Source of the DNA: Musa acuminata AAA Group
Lineage: Eukaryota > Streptophyta > Magnoliopsida > Zingiberales > Musaceae
Direction of reading: 5' to 3'
Length of the DNA: 64,000 nt
NCBI RefSeq assembly: GCF_036884655.1
Contig: NC_088342.1
Coordinates: 31,936,501 to 32,000,500 of the forward strand
Every line of letters starts with the position of its first letter. Positions within the stretch are counted from its first letter, which is position 1. The notes under the pieces were generated by a model. That model had not been told where the DNA came from. It searched no databases and saw nothing but the letters and a program-made list of their open reading frames with translations. The position numbers and the translations under genes were made by a program. Positions 29,081-40,691 of this stretch are shown in pieces.

Positions 29081-32000
29081 TCATGTATCAGAGAAGTTTA
29101 GCATACCTAATTCTCTTCTTATAAAATCAAATTGTTTCTCAATCAAGGGTTTTGTAAAAATATCAACTAACTGATGTTTTGTATTAATAAATTCTAGAGA
29201 TATGTTATGGTTATTAATATGATCTCGTATAAAATGGTGCTTAATATCAATATGCTTAGTTCTAGAGTATTGAATAAGATTTTTTGTTAAGCATATTGCA
29301 CTAGTATTGTCACACTTTATAGGTATGATTTTTCAAGTGAATTCCATAATCCTCTAAAGTGTTTTTCATCTATATAATTTGAGCACAGCATGCACCTACT
29401 GCTATGTACTCAACTTCGGTTGTAGATAATGCAACCGAGTTTTATTTCTTGGAAGACTAAAAAACAAGTGTGTGTCCTAAAAATTGACATGTTCTGGATG
29501 TACTCTTTCTATCCATTTGGCAGCCAGCAAAATCAACATCGGCATAATCAAGCAATTCAAAGTTTTTTACTTTTAGATACAATAATCCTAGTTTAGGAGT
29601 TCCTTTTAGGTATCTAAGAATTCTTTTAACAACTTTTAAATAAGATTGCTTGGGGTTATATTGAAACCTAGCACAAAGTCTTATGCTAAACATAATGTCC
29701 AGTCTCATTGCGGTGAGGTATAGTAAACTACCTATCATACCCTTATAAGCTTTTTGATCAAAGCTTTCTCCACTTTTGTCAATGTCTAACTTAGTGGAGG
29801 TACTGATAGGAGTATTGATAGCCTTTGAATTATCCATATTAAACCGTTTTAGCAAGTCTAATACATATTTTATTTAACTAAGAAAAATATCATTACTGAG
29901 TTATTTGATTTGTAAGCCTAAAAAAAAGGTTAGTTCACTCATTAGACTCATTTCAAACTCTTGGCTCATACTTTTGGCAAATGATTTGCATAAAGATTCA
30001 TTCATAAAACCAAAAATAATATCATCAATATAAATTTGAATAATAAAAAAATATTTTTAAAATTTTTAATAAATAATGTGGTACCGACCTTACCTTTAGA
30101 AAAATTATTTTGAATAAGAAAATAATTAGAGAAATTATCATTCTCAAATTGGAGCTAAGTCTCTCATACTAAGCCCTTGGGGCTTGTTTCAATCCACTAA
30201 GAGCTTTAATCAATTTAAACACATGATTAGAGAAATTATCATTCTCAAATATAGGTGGTTGTTTAATATATACTTATTTAGAAATAAAGCCATTAAGAAA
30301 AGTACTTTTAACATTCATTTGAAATAACTTAAATTATTGTTACTAACATAGATAAAGAGCATCCTTATGGCTTCTAATCGTGCCACAAGAATGAAGGTTT
30401 CTTCATAATCAATACATTCTTCTTAGTTGAAACCCTTGGCTATTAATCTAACCTTGTTTCTAACCACGATACCAAATTCATCTTACTCGTTTCTAAAGAC
30501 CCATTTAATACCAATAACTAAATGGTCATTTGGCCTTGGAACAAGCTTCCACACCTCATTTCTCTCAAATTGATTCAACTCTTTTTGCATTGTGATAACC
30601 CATGAATTATCTTTCAAGGCCTCATCAATGCATTTAGGTTCAATTTGAGAAAGAAAAGCGATGTTGGCACAAAAATTCTTAAGAGAAGAATGAGTTTGAA
30701 CCCCTTTTGATGTTTCTCCTATAATTAGCTCCTTAGGATGAGCATCTACATACTTCCATTTCTTGAGTAAGGATGTTTTGAAAGAAGATGCATCCAAGCT
30801 GCTAGTTGAAGGAGAAGGTTCATTTAAATTCAAAGCATCAAAATTAAGATCATCATCAAACTCATTTTTCTTAAATTTAGAAATCTCATTATAGACAACA
30901 TAAATAGATTCGTCTATAACCAAAGTTCTTTTGTTAAAAATATGAAAAGCTTTAGAAATAAAAGAATAGCCAAGAAAAATTCCTTGATCGGATTTTGCAT
31001 CAAACTTTCCTGAGGCATCTTTTTCATTCAAGATAAAGCATTTAAAACTTTAAAATATGAAACATTAGGTTTTTTTGTTGTTCCATAATTCATAAGGGGT
31101 TTTGGAAAGTAATAGTCTTACTAGAACCCTATTCATGACATAGCATGTCGTATTAATGGCTTCGGCCCAAAAATATTTGGGTAGGCTATGTTCGTTCAAC
31201 ATGGTTCTTGCCATTTCTTATAAGTTTCTATTTTTTCTTTCTACTACATTTTGTTGAGGATTTCTTAGAGTAGAGAAATTAAGGTTATATCCATTAGATT
31301 CACAAAAATTTTAAAAATTATGGTTTTAAAATTCACTACCATGATCACTCTAAATTGATGAAATTATAAAGTTTTTTTCATTTTGAACAAGTTTACAAAA
31401 ATTTAAAAAATACCTAAAGCAATCACTTTTGTGTACCAAGAAGTATGTCCAAGTGTATCTACTATAATCACCCACAATTACAAAGGCGTATTTGCTACCT
31501 CCTAGGCTTGATGTTTCAATTGGTCCAAACAAATCCATATGGATCAATTGTAATGGTCTAAAGGTGCTTATTTGATTCTTTGGTTTGAAACTATCTTTTA
31601 TTTGTTTTTCTAATTGACATGCATCACACACATTGTCCTTAACAAACTTAATGTGAGGAATATCTCTTATAAGTTCTTTAGATGAGATTTGAGAGATTAG
31701 TTTCATGCTAGCATGACCTAATCTCCTATGCCAAAGCCAAACATCGTCATTCAAAACCGAAAAATATATTTCATTACAAAGATAATCAATGTCGATAGTG
31801 TATACATTATTTTGTTTTAAGGTTATCATAGATGCATTTTTGTGTGGTTTTTCAATAATGCAAGTATTGGATTCAAATCTAATGATATATCCTTTATCAC
31901 ATAATTGATAAATTCTTAAAAGATTATACTTTAAGCCATCAAGCAATAATACATCTTCAATCAAAAAGTTAGATTTGTTGCCTATGGTTCCGTTGCCAAT

Positions 32001-32199
32001 GATTTTACCCTTGTTGTTATTGTCTTCGAAGGTGACATACCCTTTGTCTAGGCTAGTGAGCTTAGAGAATTGCGATAGATCTCCGGTCATGTGTCTTGAG
32101 CATCCACTATCAAGGTACCATCTCTTGATCCTAGTCTATAATGGTAAATATTTCTACAAAAAAGGATGATTTTTAGGTACCCATTTGATCTTGGGTGCC
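29081..32199 (-). pseudogene. Pol pseudogene of G: protease, integrase, reverse transcriptase, RNase H
   Basis: Right to left: protease WYLDSGCSRHMTGD at about 32085-32125 with DSG intact; GKIIGNGTIG and LIEDVLLLDGLKYNLL; integrase zinc finger WLWHRRLGHASMKLIS with CDACQ (H-H-C-C); core HMDLFGP (about 31530). Reverse transcriptase has YIDDIIF near 30010-30030 in place of YVDDIIF, then LLKRFNMDNSKAINTP and GSLLYLTAMRLDIMFS. RNase H has DYADVDFAG and STTE. The frame ends RRELGMLNFSDT and TGA at 29081-29083. Stops and frameshifts are frequent, mostly in the integrase core and RNase H. A 24-base copy of neighbouring sequence is inserted near 30126. Confidence 0.9.
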
Positions 32200-33733
32200 T
32201 CAAAAATCGATTGACTTAACTTCTCATTTTGTATAGAGTTCTTTAGGGTTCCTTTAACCCAAATCAATTTGTGTGGACTACATCTCTTAAGTGGACATTA
32301 ATAGACAATATGTCCAAGTTTGCAACAAAAGTTGCATTTGGTGTGAGGTGATACATGCAAGGTAGAGCCTTTAACAAAGGTGGTTAGATTTTGCTGAGAG
32401 CTACTCACAAATTTGATTCCACCTCTTCTATGAACTTAACTCTTATTAGCAAGGATCATATTCAAGGACTTGCTACCAACCTCAAACTTTTCTAAGATTT
32501 CTTTAAATAGCAAGTTTTTCTTTTTTAGCATTTCTAATTCATTACATTTTATGCAAGGAGCTAGACTATCATGCTCAATTTTTAGTCTATCAAAATCACT
32601 AACAAGAGAATCATGCTCCTTTTTCAACAATTTATATTTTTGACTAACTAACTTACATTCATCAAATAAATCATAAAAAATACTTAGTTCATCAAAAGAT
32701 AAATTTGCATCTAATGAACTACTTACCTCATCTCCGATAGCCATTAGTGTATAGTGAGCAACTTGCTCGGTGTTAGTTGGCTCCTCCTTTTCGGATGCAC
32801 TTGAATCATCCCAAGTTACTTTAAGAGCCTTCTTCTTCTTTGGTTGCTTATTCTTTGCTTGGGGACATTCGCTTTTGAAATGTCCCAGCTTCTTGTATTT
32901 GTAGCATATAACTTATTCTTTCTTAGGCTCAAATTTATTTTTAGATTTATTTTTAAATTTATTCTTTTTTATGAATTTTTTGAACTTTCTTGTCAAGAGT
33001 GCCAAGTCATCATCATAATCCTCATCACTTGAATTTTCTTTCAAGTGATCTTCTTAAGTTCTTAGTGCTATATCCTTCATGTTCTTCGGAAGATTGTTTT
33101 CAAGCTCTTCATGAGCATTGCAAGTCATCTTATAGGTCATTAGCGACCCGATAAGTTCTTCGAGAGAGAAGTTATTTAAATCTTTTTGATCTTGAATAGC
33201 AGTTACTTTAGGATCCCAACTCTTTGGAAGGGATCTCAGGATTTTATTAATAAGTTCAAAATTATAAAAACTTTTACCAAGTCCTTATAGACCATTAACG
33301 ACATCCGTAAATCGGGTGTACATGTCTCCAATGGTCTCACTCGATTTCATCCGAAACAACTCATAGGGATGGACTAAAATATTAATTTTTTACTACTTTC
33401 CTGTATTAGTGACTTTGTGAGTAACTTCGAGTGCATGCCAAATATCAAAGTCGTTTCACAAATGGACACTCGATTGAATTCATTTTTATCCAAAGCATAA
33501 AATAAGACATTCATAGTCTTGGTATTTAAAGCGAAAGTCTTCTTCTCCAACTCATTCTAATCATTCATTCGAAATGAAGACTTTTAAAACTCATTTTCTA
33601 TAATGTTCCATAATTCAAAATCCATATAAATTAGAAAAATCCTCATTCGAGTCTTCCAATAGGTGTAATTCGTTCCATTGAATATGGGCAGACGTGTAAT
33701 TAAGTGACCTTCTTGGTTGCCAGCAAATGCCAT
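32200..33733 (-). pseudogene. Gag of G, with coiled-coil spacer
   Basis: Start at ATG 33731-33733 (MAFAGNQEGHLITR). The N-terminal half reads PIFNGTNYTYWKTRMRIFLI and NELEKKTFALNTKTMNVLF, then loses frame. The first zinc knuckle is altered (CYKYKKLGHFKSEC, second Cys now Tyr; about 32870-32915). After VAHYTLMAIGDEV comes a 102-codon open coiled-coil-like segment (32436-32744: FDECKLVSQKYKLLKKEHDS and further Leu/Lys heptads) and a second knuckle-like segment near 32310. The long gag with a coiled-coil spacer is typical of the SIRE clade, from family knowledge. Confidence 0.82.
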
Positions 33734-33768
33734 CTCTCTTGGGTTTTAAACCAAATGAGAGTGACCTA

Positions 33769-33780
33769 GTTCTGATACCA
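33769..33780 (-). other. Primer binding site of G
   Basis: gttctgatacca on the plus strand is TGGTATCAGAAC on the minus strand, one mismatch from the initiator-Met complement. Confidence 0.82.
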
Positions 33781-33782
33781 AT

Positions 33783-35047
33783 TATTAGGATCAAGAGCGG
33801 CACTAAGAGGGGAGGGTGAATTAGTGCAGTGGAAAAATTATGTTGATTTCGAAAAATATTCGTTTCGATTAAATCCATTTTGGAAATATATAAAACTTGA
33901 AGGTGTGCATAAGAGTGTAAAGAGAAAGTGAAGGAAGATTGCAGTAATGTAAATTGCTCAAATAAATATACAAACCATAATTTAGAGTGGTTCAGTCGTT
34001 GTAACCTATATCCACTTCTGATTTCTCCTCCGTCGAGGTCACCGACATCCACCAATGGTCCTCCTTCAATAGGCGAAGACCAACCACCTTTTATAACTCT
34101 TTCTCATTTTCACAGGTTTAGGAGAGAACCCTTACAAGCCTCATACCTCTCTTAAATATTCTCAACACTTAGAAAGGGAGGAGGAGGACTCTTACACTTT
34201 TACAACACTTTCTAACACCCCAAGAACTCAAGATTATGTTAATACGTTTCGAGCCCTTTCATGCAGAAAAGGGTGAGGTATTTATAAGCCCCAATAGCTT
34301 TCGAATTGGAGTCAAAAAGTGTCATATCCCCATATTTTGGGGTACTAGTATTACCACCATCATTACTGGGCGATACTACCGCCTGCAGTTTGACACTAGG
34401 CGGTACCATTGCCCAGTCTGGGCGGTACCACCGCCTGAAAGGGGTAGTACCACCGCTGGCAGCATTAATTACCGGTGTTACCACTACCCAAACCACTTGG
34501 GAGACTAGGTCACCAAGTAGTGCCACCACCGGCCGTGGTTTCAAGTGTTGAATGGGCTATTCAATCTGGCCCAATTCAGCCCTGTTAAAGGCCCAATTGG
34601 CCCATAACTAAGTTAATGGGATTACCTCCCGATCCTAACTCCACTAATGTTCTAACAACGATTAAGGTAAGCAATTAGTCTGGTATGTCAATTTTTCTTT
34701 CGTTGTGCCTCTAGCGAACTTCTCGATAAGTCTTCCGACGAGCTTCCAGTGAACTCCTGAGAACTCTCGATAATCTTCTGACAAACTCTCGGCGATCTTC
34801 CGACGAACTCTTGATGATCTTTCGACGAGCTCTCAGCAATCTTCCGATGAGCCTTCGGCGAACTCCCGACGAACTCTCGGTGAGCTCCCGACACACTTTC
34901 GGTACATCGTTCGAATCTTCGACTCTAGCCCATCATCTGCTTAATGCCTTACTGCTATTATAGTTAATCTTGTACACTTATCTCAACACATAGATTAGGT
35001 CAAATAATTTACTAATTGATTTTATCATCAAAATCTGAGATTCAACA
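33783..35047 (-). repeat. 5' LTR of G (1265 bp)
   Basis: Plus strand starts TATTAGGATC (canonical TGTTAGGATC) and ends GATTCAACA. It contains the terminal hairpin near 33800-33828, leader hairpin phrases, a TATA block (plus tatttataagc at 34269), ggtaccaccgcc modules (34330-34530) and the cgaactct repeat (34700-34910). The next bases, cttag, are one side of its target site in M. Confidence 0.88.
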
Positions 35048-35189
35048 CTTAGGTCCATTTATGGACTGAAGCAAGCTTTTCAAAGTTGGAACATAAGATT
35101 TGATGAGGTGATCAGATCTTATGACTTCATTAAGAACAAAGATGAGCCTTGTGTGTACAAGAAGGTAAGTGGGAGTGCTATCACCTTCT
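35048..35189 (+). pseudogene. M: fragment of a different copia reverse transcriptase
   Basis: A 140-base plus-strand scrap reading SIYGLKQAFQSWNIRFDEVI, then DEPCVYKKVSGSAITFFL. This is the segment just before the YVDD motif of Ty1/copia, but of a lineage (YGLKQ-SWN-RFDE) unlike C, G and I (LYGLKQAPRAWYE). It is the target into which G and D inserted; the rest of the element is not in the window. Confidence 0.75.
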
Positions 35190-36497
35190 TCTTGAATCTC
35201 GGATTTTGATGATGAAACTAATTAATAATGTTATGATCTAATCTGCGTTTTGAGTGACGTAGAACTATATTCAATCAAGGAGGCAAATTCATTAAAGCAG
35301 GAGGAATCGGATGTTGAGCTAGAGTTGAATATGTTAGGAGATTGGACGTCAAGCCGGAGGATCGATCGACATGCCAATAGAAGGCTTCGTGTCGTGAGTT
35401 CGGGTATTGGGCCGAAGGATCGAACATTGTGCCAAGGAGATTGAAAGTTGTAGGTGTCAACATGCTGATTGGGCAATACGTCAAAGGAGAGGATGATGCA
35501 CTAAAGGATTGAATGAAACGCTGGAAGAACCAATGACATACCGGACAATAAATGATTCATGCTTTGTAATAATTTATCAAGATCAAGTTAGTTTAGGTCG
35601 TAATTGAGTTGGTTTCGGGTGTAACTATTCCAACTCAACTAGGGGCCCATTGGGCCTAAGTTAGGACTGTTTTGGGCTAAGTTAGGAGGAACCACCCATA
35701 AGCTGGAAAAGTCAAGAGCACACATTTCCATGCTGTCATGCGGTGGTGCCGCCAGACTAGACGATGGTACTACCTAGTGTCAGGTAGTGGTACCGCCTAA
35801 ACATAGTCTCTTATATTGTGTCAAGCAATAGTGCCGCTAGACCAGGCGATGTTACCGCTTAGTGTTAGTGTTGCAAGCGATGGTACCACCCAACACAGGC
35901 GGTGGTACCGTCAGGACCTAGGAAACCCGGGATGAGACCTTTTTTAGCTCTATTTTTGAAGTCATTTGGGGTCTATAAATACCCTAGCTATTCCTGCATT
36001 AAGAGGCAAGAATTGAGCATGAAATTGAGTTGAAAGGGGGGAAAGAATACTTGAGAAAAATTATGAAATCTCTCTTAGGATTTTAGAATCCTTTCTTCCT
36101 AGTACTTAGAAAGTTTTTCTAAAGGGAGAAGTGTGGTCTAAGAAAGAAAGATTGTAAAGGTTCTCTCCTTAACCTATCAAAAGGAAAAAGAGTGTAAAAG
36201 GGTAGTTGATCTTTGCCCATTGAAGAAAGATGGTAGTGGAACCCGGTGGCCTCGAGTGAAGAGGAATTGGGGGTGGATGTAGGTCACGATGAACAAACCA
36301 CTTTAAAAATCTGGTTTGCATTTACTTTAAGCTTTTTATCTTAATTGCAAACTGATTTCTTATCACTATGCTTACAAACACGCTTTCAAGTCAAGCATCT
36401 TTTCAAAACATTTTCATTACATGAAGTTTTTTAAACCGACATAATTTTGCCTAAGCACTAATTCACCTCCCCTCTTAGTGCCGACTCAATCTTAATA
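35190..36497 (+). repeat. 5' LTR of gag-only element D (1308 bp)
   Basis: Starts TCTTGAATCTCGG and ends CTTAATA, each one base off the canonical ends. It holds the gattggacgtcaagccggagg block, ggtaccgcc modules (35740-35920), TATAAATA at 35974-35981 and the terminal ctaattcacctcccctcttagtgc. The gaagttcg repeat domain of A is absent. Confidence 0.82.
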
Positions 36498-36499
36498 GT

Positions 36500-36512
36500 T
36501 GGTATCAAAGTC
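36500..36512 (+). other. Degenerate primer binding site of D
   Basis: TGGTATCAAAGTC, two differences from TGGTATCAGAGCC, at the expected place after the LTR. Confidence 0.7.
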
Positions 36513-36548
36513 ATATTTTTTTCTCATTTGGTTTAACACAAAAGAGAA

Positions 36549-37500
36549 ATTGCTCTTTTCAACTTTCAAGAGGGTCACTCTATCATTCGTCCTCCTATGT
36601 TCAATGGGATGAACTACACTTATTGGAAAACTTGGATGAAGTTTTCTTGCTTTCATTGAATCTTGATTTATAGAATATCGTTGAAAACAGATTTCAAAAG
36701 TCTTCTCTTCCAATGAACGATTAGAATGATTTGGAGAAGAAGACTTTCTCTTTGAATGTCAAAGCTATAAATGCTATATTTTGTGCCTTAGATAAAAATG
36801 AATTTAATCGGATTTCTCTTTGTAAAACTACATACGATATTTAGCATACTCTTGAAATCACACACGAAAGTACTAGTAGAGTTAAAGATTCTAAGATAAA
36901 TCTTTTGATGCATGATTTTGAGTTATTTCGAATGAAGCCAAGCGAAACTGTCATTGACATGTATACCTATCTTACAGATGTCATCAATAGTTTAAAAAGT
37001 TTTGGTAATATTTTTTTAATTTTGAACTTGTTAACAAAAGACTAAGATTTCTTCCAAAACGTTGGGATCCAAACATGATGGCAATACAAGAAGCAAAGGA
37101 CCTAAATAACCTTGCTCTTGAAGAACTTATCGGGTCATTAATGACCTATGAAATGACGTGCAAGGCACATGATGAACTTGATAAACATGAGAACAACCTT
37201 CTAAAGAATAAGAAGGATTAGACACTTCAAACAATAAAAGACCACTCGAGCGAAAGCTTAAGTGATGATGACATAGAACTGCTCACAAGTAAATTTATAA
37301 AATTTGTAAAACATAAAACTAAGAATAAAAATGAACTTAAAAAGAAAAATCTACCAAAGAACAAGAAAGCACTCAAGGAGACTTGAGACAAATCGAGTAC
37401 CTCCGAAGACAAAGAACAAACCAACAAAGGCGAGATGGCCTTTCACAATGAGGTATATAACTCATTCGAAATGTATTTACCTTACTATAAAATTACTTGA
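36549..37500 (+). pseudogene. Gag of D, start codon lost
   Basis: Aligned with A, the start codon in gagaaATGGCTCTT has become ATT at 36549. The frame reads the usual PPMFNGMNYTYWKTWM, LNAIFCALDKNEFNRIS-type and EELIGSLMTYEMTCKAHDEL segments with several shifts (near 36620-36720 and 37000-37030). It ends in the family tail YLPYYKIT with TGA at 37500. An acidic SSDDD run and a lysine-rich stretch precede the tail, as in A and B. There is no zinc knuckle or protease. Confidence 0.82.
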
Positions 37501-37735
37501 TGCTTTTCATGAATTATTTTTAAATTAATTAGTAAAAAAATTTTAAAAAAATTATCATGATAATTACATGTTTTATGATATACTAATAAAAATTTTAAAA
37601 TTAAATGTAATGCTTATACACCAAATAAGATTAACTCTATGCATGTTTTAAGAAGCAATAATATGTATCTTAATAATTTTCATATTGTTTTTCCATTATA
37701 AGTAATGATGCATAGCTTTTGTATGAAAACTAAGC
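37501..37735 (+). other. Non-coding tail of D, cut by C
   Basis: AT-rich sequence beginning tgcttttcatgaatta. It ends at the TAAGC target duplication (37731-37735) of C and continues at 53259-53432. Confidence 0.75.
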
Positions 37736-39020
37736 TGTTGAATCTCGGATTTTGATGATGAAGTCAATTGTAATTTGTTTGATCTAATCTATATATTGAA
37801 AAAAGTGTGCAGGATTAACTATGATAGCAGTAAGACATAAAGCAGGTGTTATGCTGGAGTCAAGATTGAGATCACATTGGGAGTTCGAGAGTTCGTCAGA
37901 AGTCTGAACATTCATCGGAAGTTCTGCCGGAACCAATCGAGAAGTCCAAGAGCTTGCCAAAGAAGCTCATCAGAACATGCCAAGAAGATCGTTGTAAAGT
38001 CTAGGAGCTTGCCAGGAGTCTACTGGAGCATTACCGAGAGTTCATCGGATGTTCGTCGGAAGTACATCGGAAGCTCGTTAGAAGAGCAATTGGCGCAGTG
38101 CTATGATCATATCTTAATTATCGTAGTTAGAGTGTAAATTAAGTTAAGATTAGGAGATAATCCTGCTAATTTAATTAGGGGCTAACTGAGCCCTTAATAG
38201 GACTGATTTGGGCTGGATTGAATAGCCCAATTAGCCCATGAAAATATGGCCGGTGGTGGCACTACCGAGAAGACCCAGTCTCCTAGGTGGTCTGGGCGAT
38301 GGTACCACCAGCAGTTATTACTGCTAGCGGTAATACCACCCTTGTCAGGCGGTGGTACCGCCCATACTCGACGGTGGTACCGCCCAGTGTCAGGTGTCAA
38401 GCGGTGGTACCACCCAATAATGGCGATGGTACCGCCAAGACCCCAAAAATCCGGGATTAGACACTTTTTGGCTCCATTTTTGAAGCCACTGGGACCTATA
38501 AAAACCCCACCCTTTTCTACATGAAAGGCTACGAAAGCATTGAGATAATCTTGAGTTGTTGGAGTGTAAAAGTGTTGTAAACAAGTGCTAGAGTTCTCCT
38601 CCTCCCTTTCAAAGTTTTGAGATCATTCAAGAGAGGTGTACAACTTGTAAGTGTTCTCTCCTAAACCCGTGAAAAGGAGAAAGCGCTGTAAGAGGTGGTT
38701 GGTCTTCGTCTATTGAAGGAAAGACTTTAATGGATGCCGGTGACCTCGACGAAGGAGGAATCCGAAAGTAGATATATGTCACAAAGACCGAACCACTCTA
38801 AATTCTAGTTTGCTTTTCAATTTGTGCAAGTTTCATTACTACAAGCTACATTACCTTCTTACTGGCTTCTCTACACTCATATATGCTTTCAAGTTAAACT
38901 CCTTATGAAATAATTTTTGTCGGAATCGATTCTAATTGAAATATAGACTTTTGAAATCATGAAAGTGTTCCATTGCACTAATTCATCGCCCCCCTCTTAG
39001 TGCTACTCTTGATCCTAACA
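37736..39020 (+). repeat. 5' LTR of C (1285 bp)
   Basis: TGTTGAATCTCGG to TTGATCCTAACA. Includes the gaagttc/cggaag repeat (37875-38090), ggtggtaccgcc modules (38250-38440), TATAAAAA at 38497-38504, leader hairpin phrases and the terminal cactaattcatcgcccccctcttagtgc hairpin region. Confidence 0.93.
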
Positions 39021-39022
39021 AT

Positions 39023-39034
39023 TGGTATCAGAGC
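39023..39034 (+). other. Primer binding site of C
   Basis: TGGTATCAGAGC, perfect initiator-Met complement. Confidence 0.92.
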
Positions 39035-39070
39035 AAGGTTCACTCTCATTTGGTTTAAAACCTAAGAGAG

Positions 39071-40691
39071 ATGGCATTTGCCGGCAATCAAGTGGGTCAT
39101 TCAATTACACGTCCGCCCATATTCAATGGGACGGATTATACATATTAGAAGGCTAGAATAAGGATCTTCCTAATTTGAATGAATTTTGAGCTTTGGAACA
39201 TTGTCGAAAACGATTTTCAAAAGTCTTCTCTTCCAATGAGCGATTGGAATGAGTTGGAGAAGAAGACTTTTACTTTAAATGCCATGGCTATGAATGTCTT
39301 ATTTTGTGCATTAGATAAAAACGAGTTTAATCGAATGTTGATTTATGAAATAGCTTTTGATATTTGGCACACACTCAAAGTGACTCATGAAGGCACTAGT
39401 AGAGTGTAGGAGCCAAAAATTAATATTTTAGTACACACTTATGAGTTATTTCGGATGAAACCGAGTGAGACCATTGGAGACATGTATACCCAATTTACGG
39501 ATGTCGTCAATGGTCTAAAAGGACTTAGTAAAGATTTCTCGGATTTTGAACTCGTTAATAAAGTTTTAAGATCCCTTCCAAAGAGTTGGGACTCTAAAGT
39601 CACGGCCATTCAAGAGGCCAAAGATTTAAATAATTTTCCTCTCGAAGAACTAATTGGGTAACTAATGACCTATGAGATGACTTGTAAATCTCATGAAGAG
39701 CTTGAGGACACCCTTCCAAAGAACAAGAATGATATGGCACTAAGAACCCAAGACCACTTGAAAAAAAACTCAAGTGATGAGGACCTTGATGAAGACAACA
39801 AGGAAATCTAAAAAATTCATAAGAGGGAATAAATTTAAAAATGATACTAAAAGTAAATTTGAACCCAAGAAAGATCAAGTAATATGCTACGAATACAAGA
39901 AGTCGAGACACTACAAATGTCCCCAAGCTAAGAAGATGACACCAAAGAATAAGGCTCTCAAACCAACATAGACGACTCAAGTGCATCCAAAGAAGAGGAG
40001 CCAACTAACACCGAGCAAGTTGCTCACTATGCACTAATGACCATTGGAGATGAGGTAACAAGTTCAATTGATGCAAATTTATCATTTAATGAACTATTAA
40101 ATGTCTTTCATAATTTATTTGATAAATATAAATCAATTAGTAAAAAATATAAATTGTTAAAAAAGGAATATGGTTCTCTTGTTAGTGATTACAATAGATT
40201 AAAAGTTGAGCATAATGATAGTTTAGCTCCATGTACATAATGCCATGAAGTAAAAATCTTAGAAAGAAAATTTTGCTACTCAAAGAAACCTTAGAAAAAT
40301 TTGAGGTTGGTAGCAAGTCCTTGAACATGATTCTTGCTAATAAGGGTCACGTTCATAAAAGAAGTGGAATCGGATTTGTGTGTAGCTCTCACCAAAATCC
40401 AACCACCTTTTTTAAAGGTCCTATCTTATATGTATCACCTCACACCAAATGCAACTTTTGTTACAAACTTGGACATATTGTCTATTAATGTCCACTTAAG
40501 AGATGTAGTCCACACAAATTGATTTGGGTTAAAGGAATCGTAAAGAACTCCATGCAAAATGAGAAGTTAAGTCAATCAATTTTTGAGGCACCCAAGGTCC
40601 AATGGGTACCTAAAAATTATCCCTTTTTGTAGAAATATTTACCATCACAAGCTCGGAGCAAAAGATGGTACCTTATAGTGGATGCTAAAGG
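39071..40691 (+). pseudogene. Gag and protease start of C
   Basis: Start ATG 39071 (MAFAGNQVGHSITRPPIFNG). Segments seen: FELWNIVENDFQKSSLPMS, LFCALDKNEFNR, DMYTQFTDVVNGLKGL, VLRSLPKSWDSKV and EELIG. The first zinc knuckle is damaged (CYEYKKSRHYKC: second Cys is Tyr and a residue is lost). Then MTIGDEVTSSIDANLSFNEL opens a coiled-coil-like spacer (40037-40240), followed by a second knuckle CNFCYKLGHIVY (about 40450-40490). The protease begins RWYL at about 40665 and is cut by B inside the conserved SGCSRHMTGD block. Many stops occur (three in the first 120 codons). Confidence 0.88.

Larger units (their letters stand above)
12589..35047 (-). mobile_element. Element G: SIRE-like copia with envelope-like third ORF, split by L and A
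   Basis: A single minus-strand element recovered by removing L (13732-19609) and A (20905-28890), each bounded by its own target duplication. Right to left it holds the 5' LTR, primer site, gag with coiled coil, protease, integrase, reverse transcriptase, RNase H, a spacer with a TATA box, an envelope-like ORF, a 3' palindrome set, polypurine tract and a truncated 3' LTR. Without the insertions it would be about 8.6 kb. All ORFs carry stops. G is the only element here that has the third ORF. Confidence 0.88.

Noticed and set aside
35048..35189. Reverse transcriptase scrap considered as part of G or D
   Set aside because: Its residues (SIYGLKQ, SWNIRFDE) differ from the LYGLKQAPRAWYE type of C, G and I, and G's and D's LTR ends bound it on both sides.
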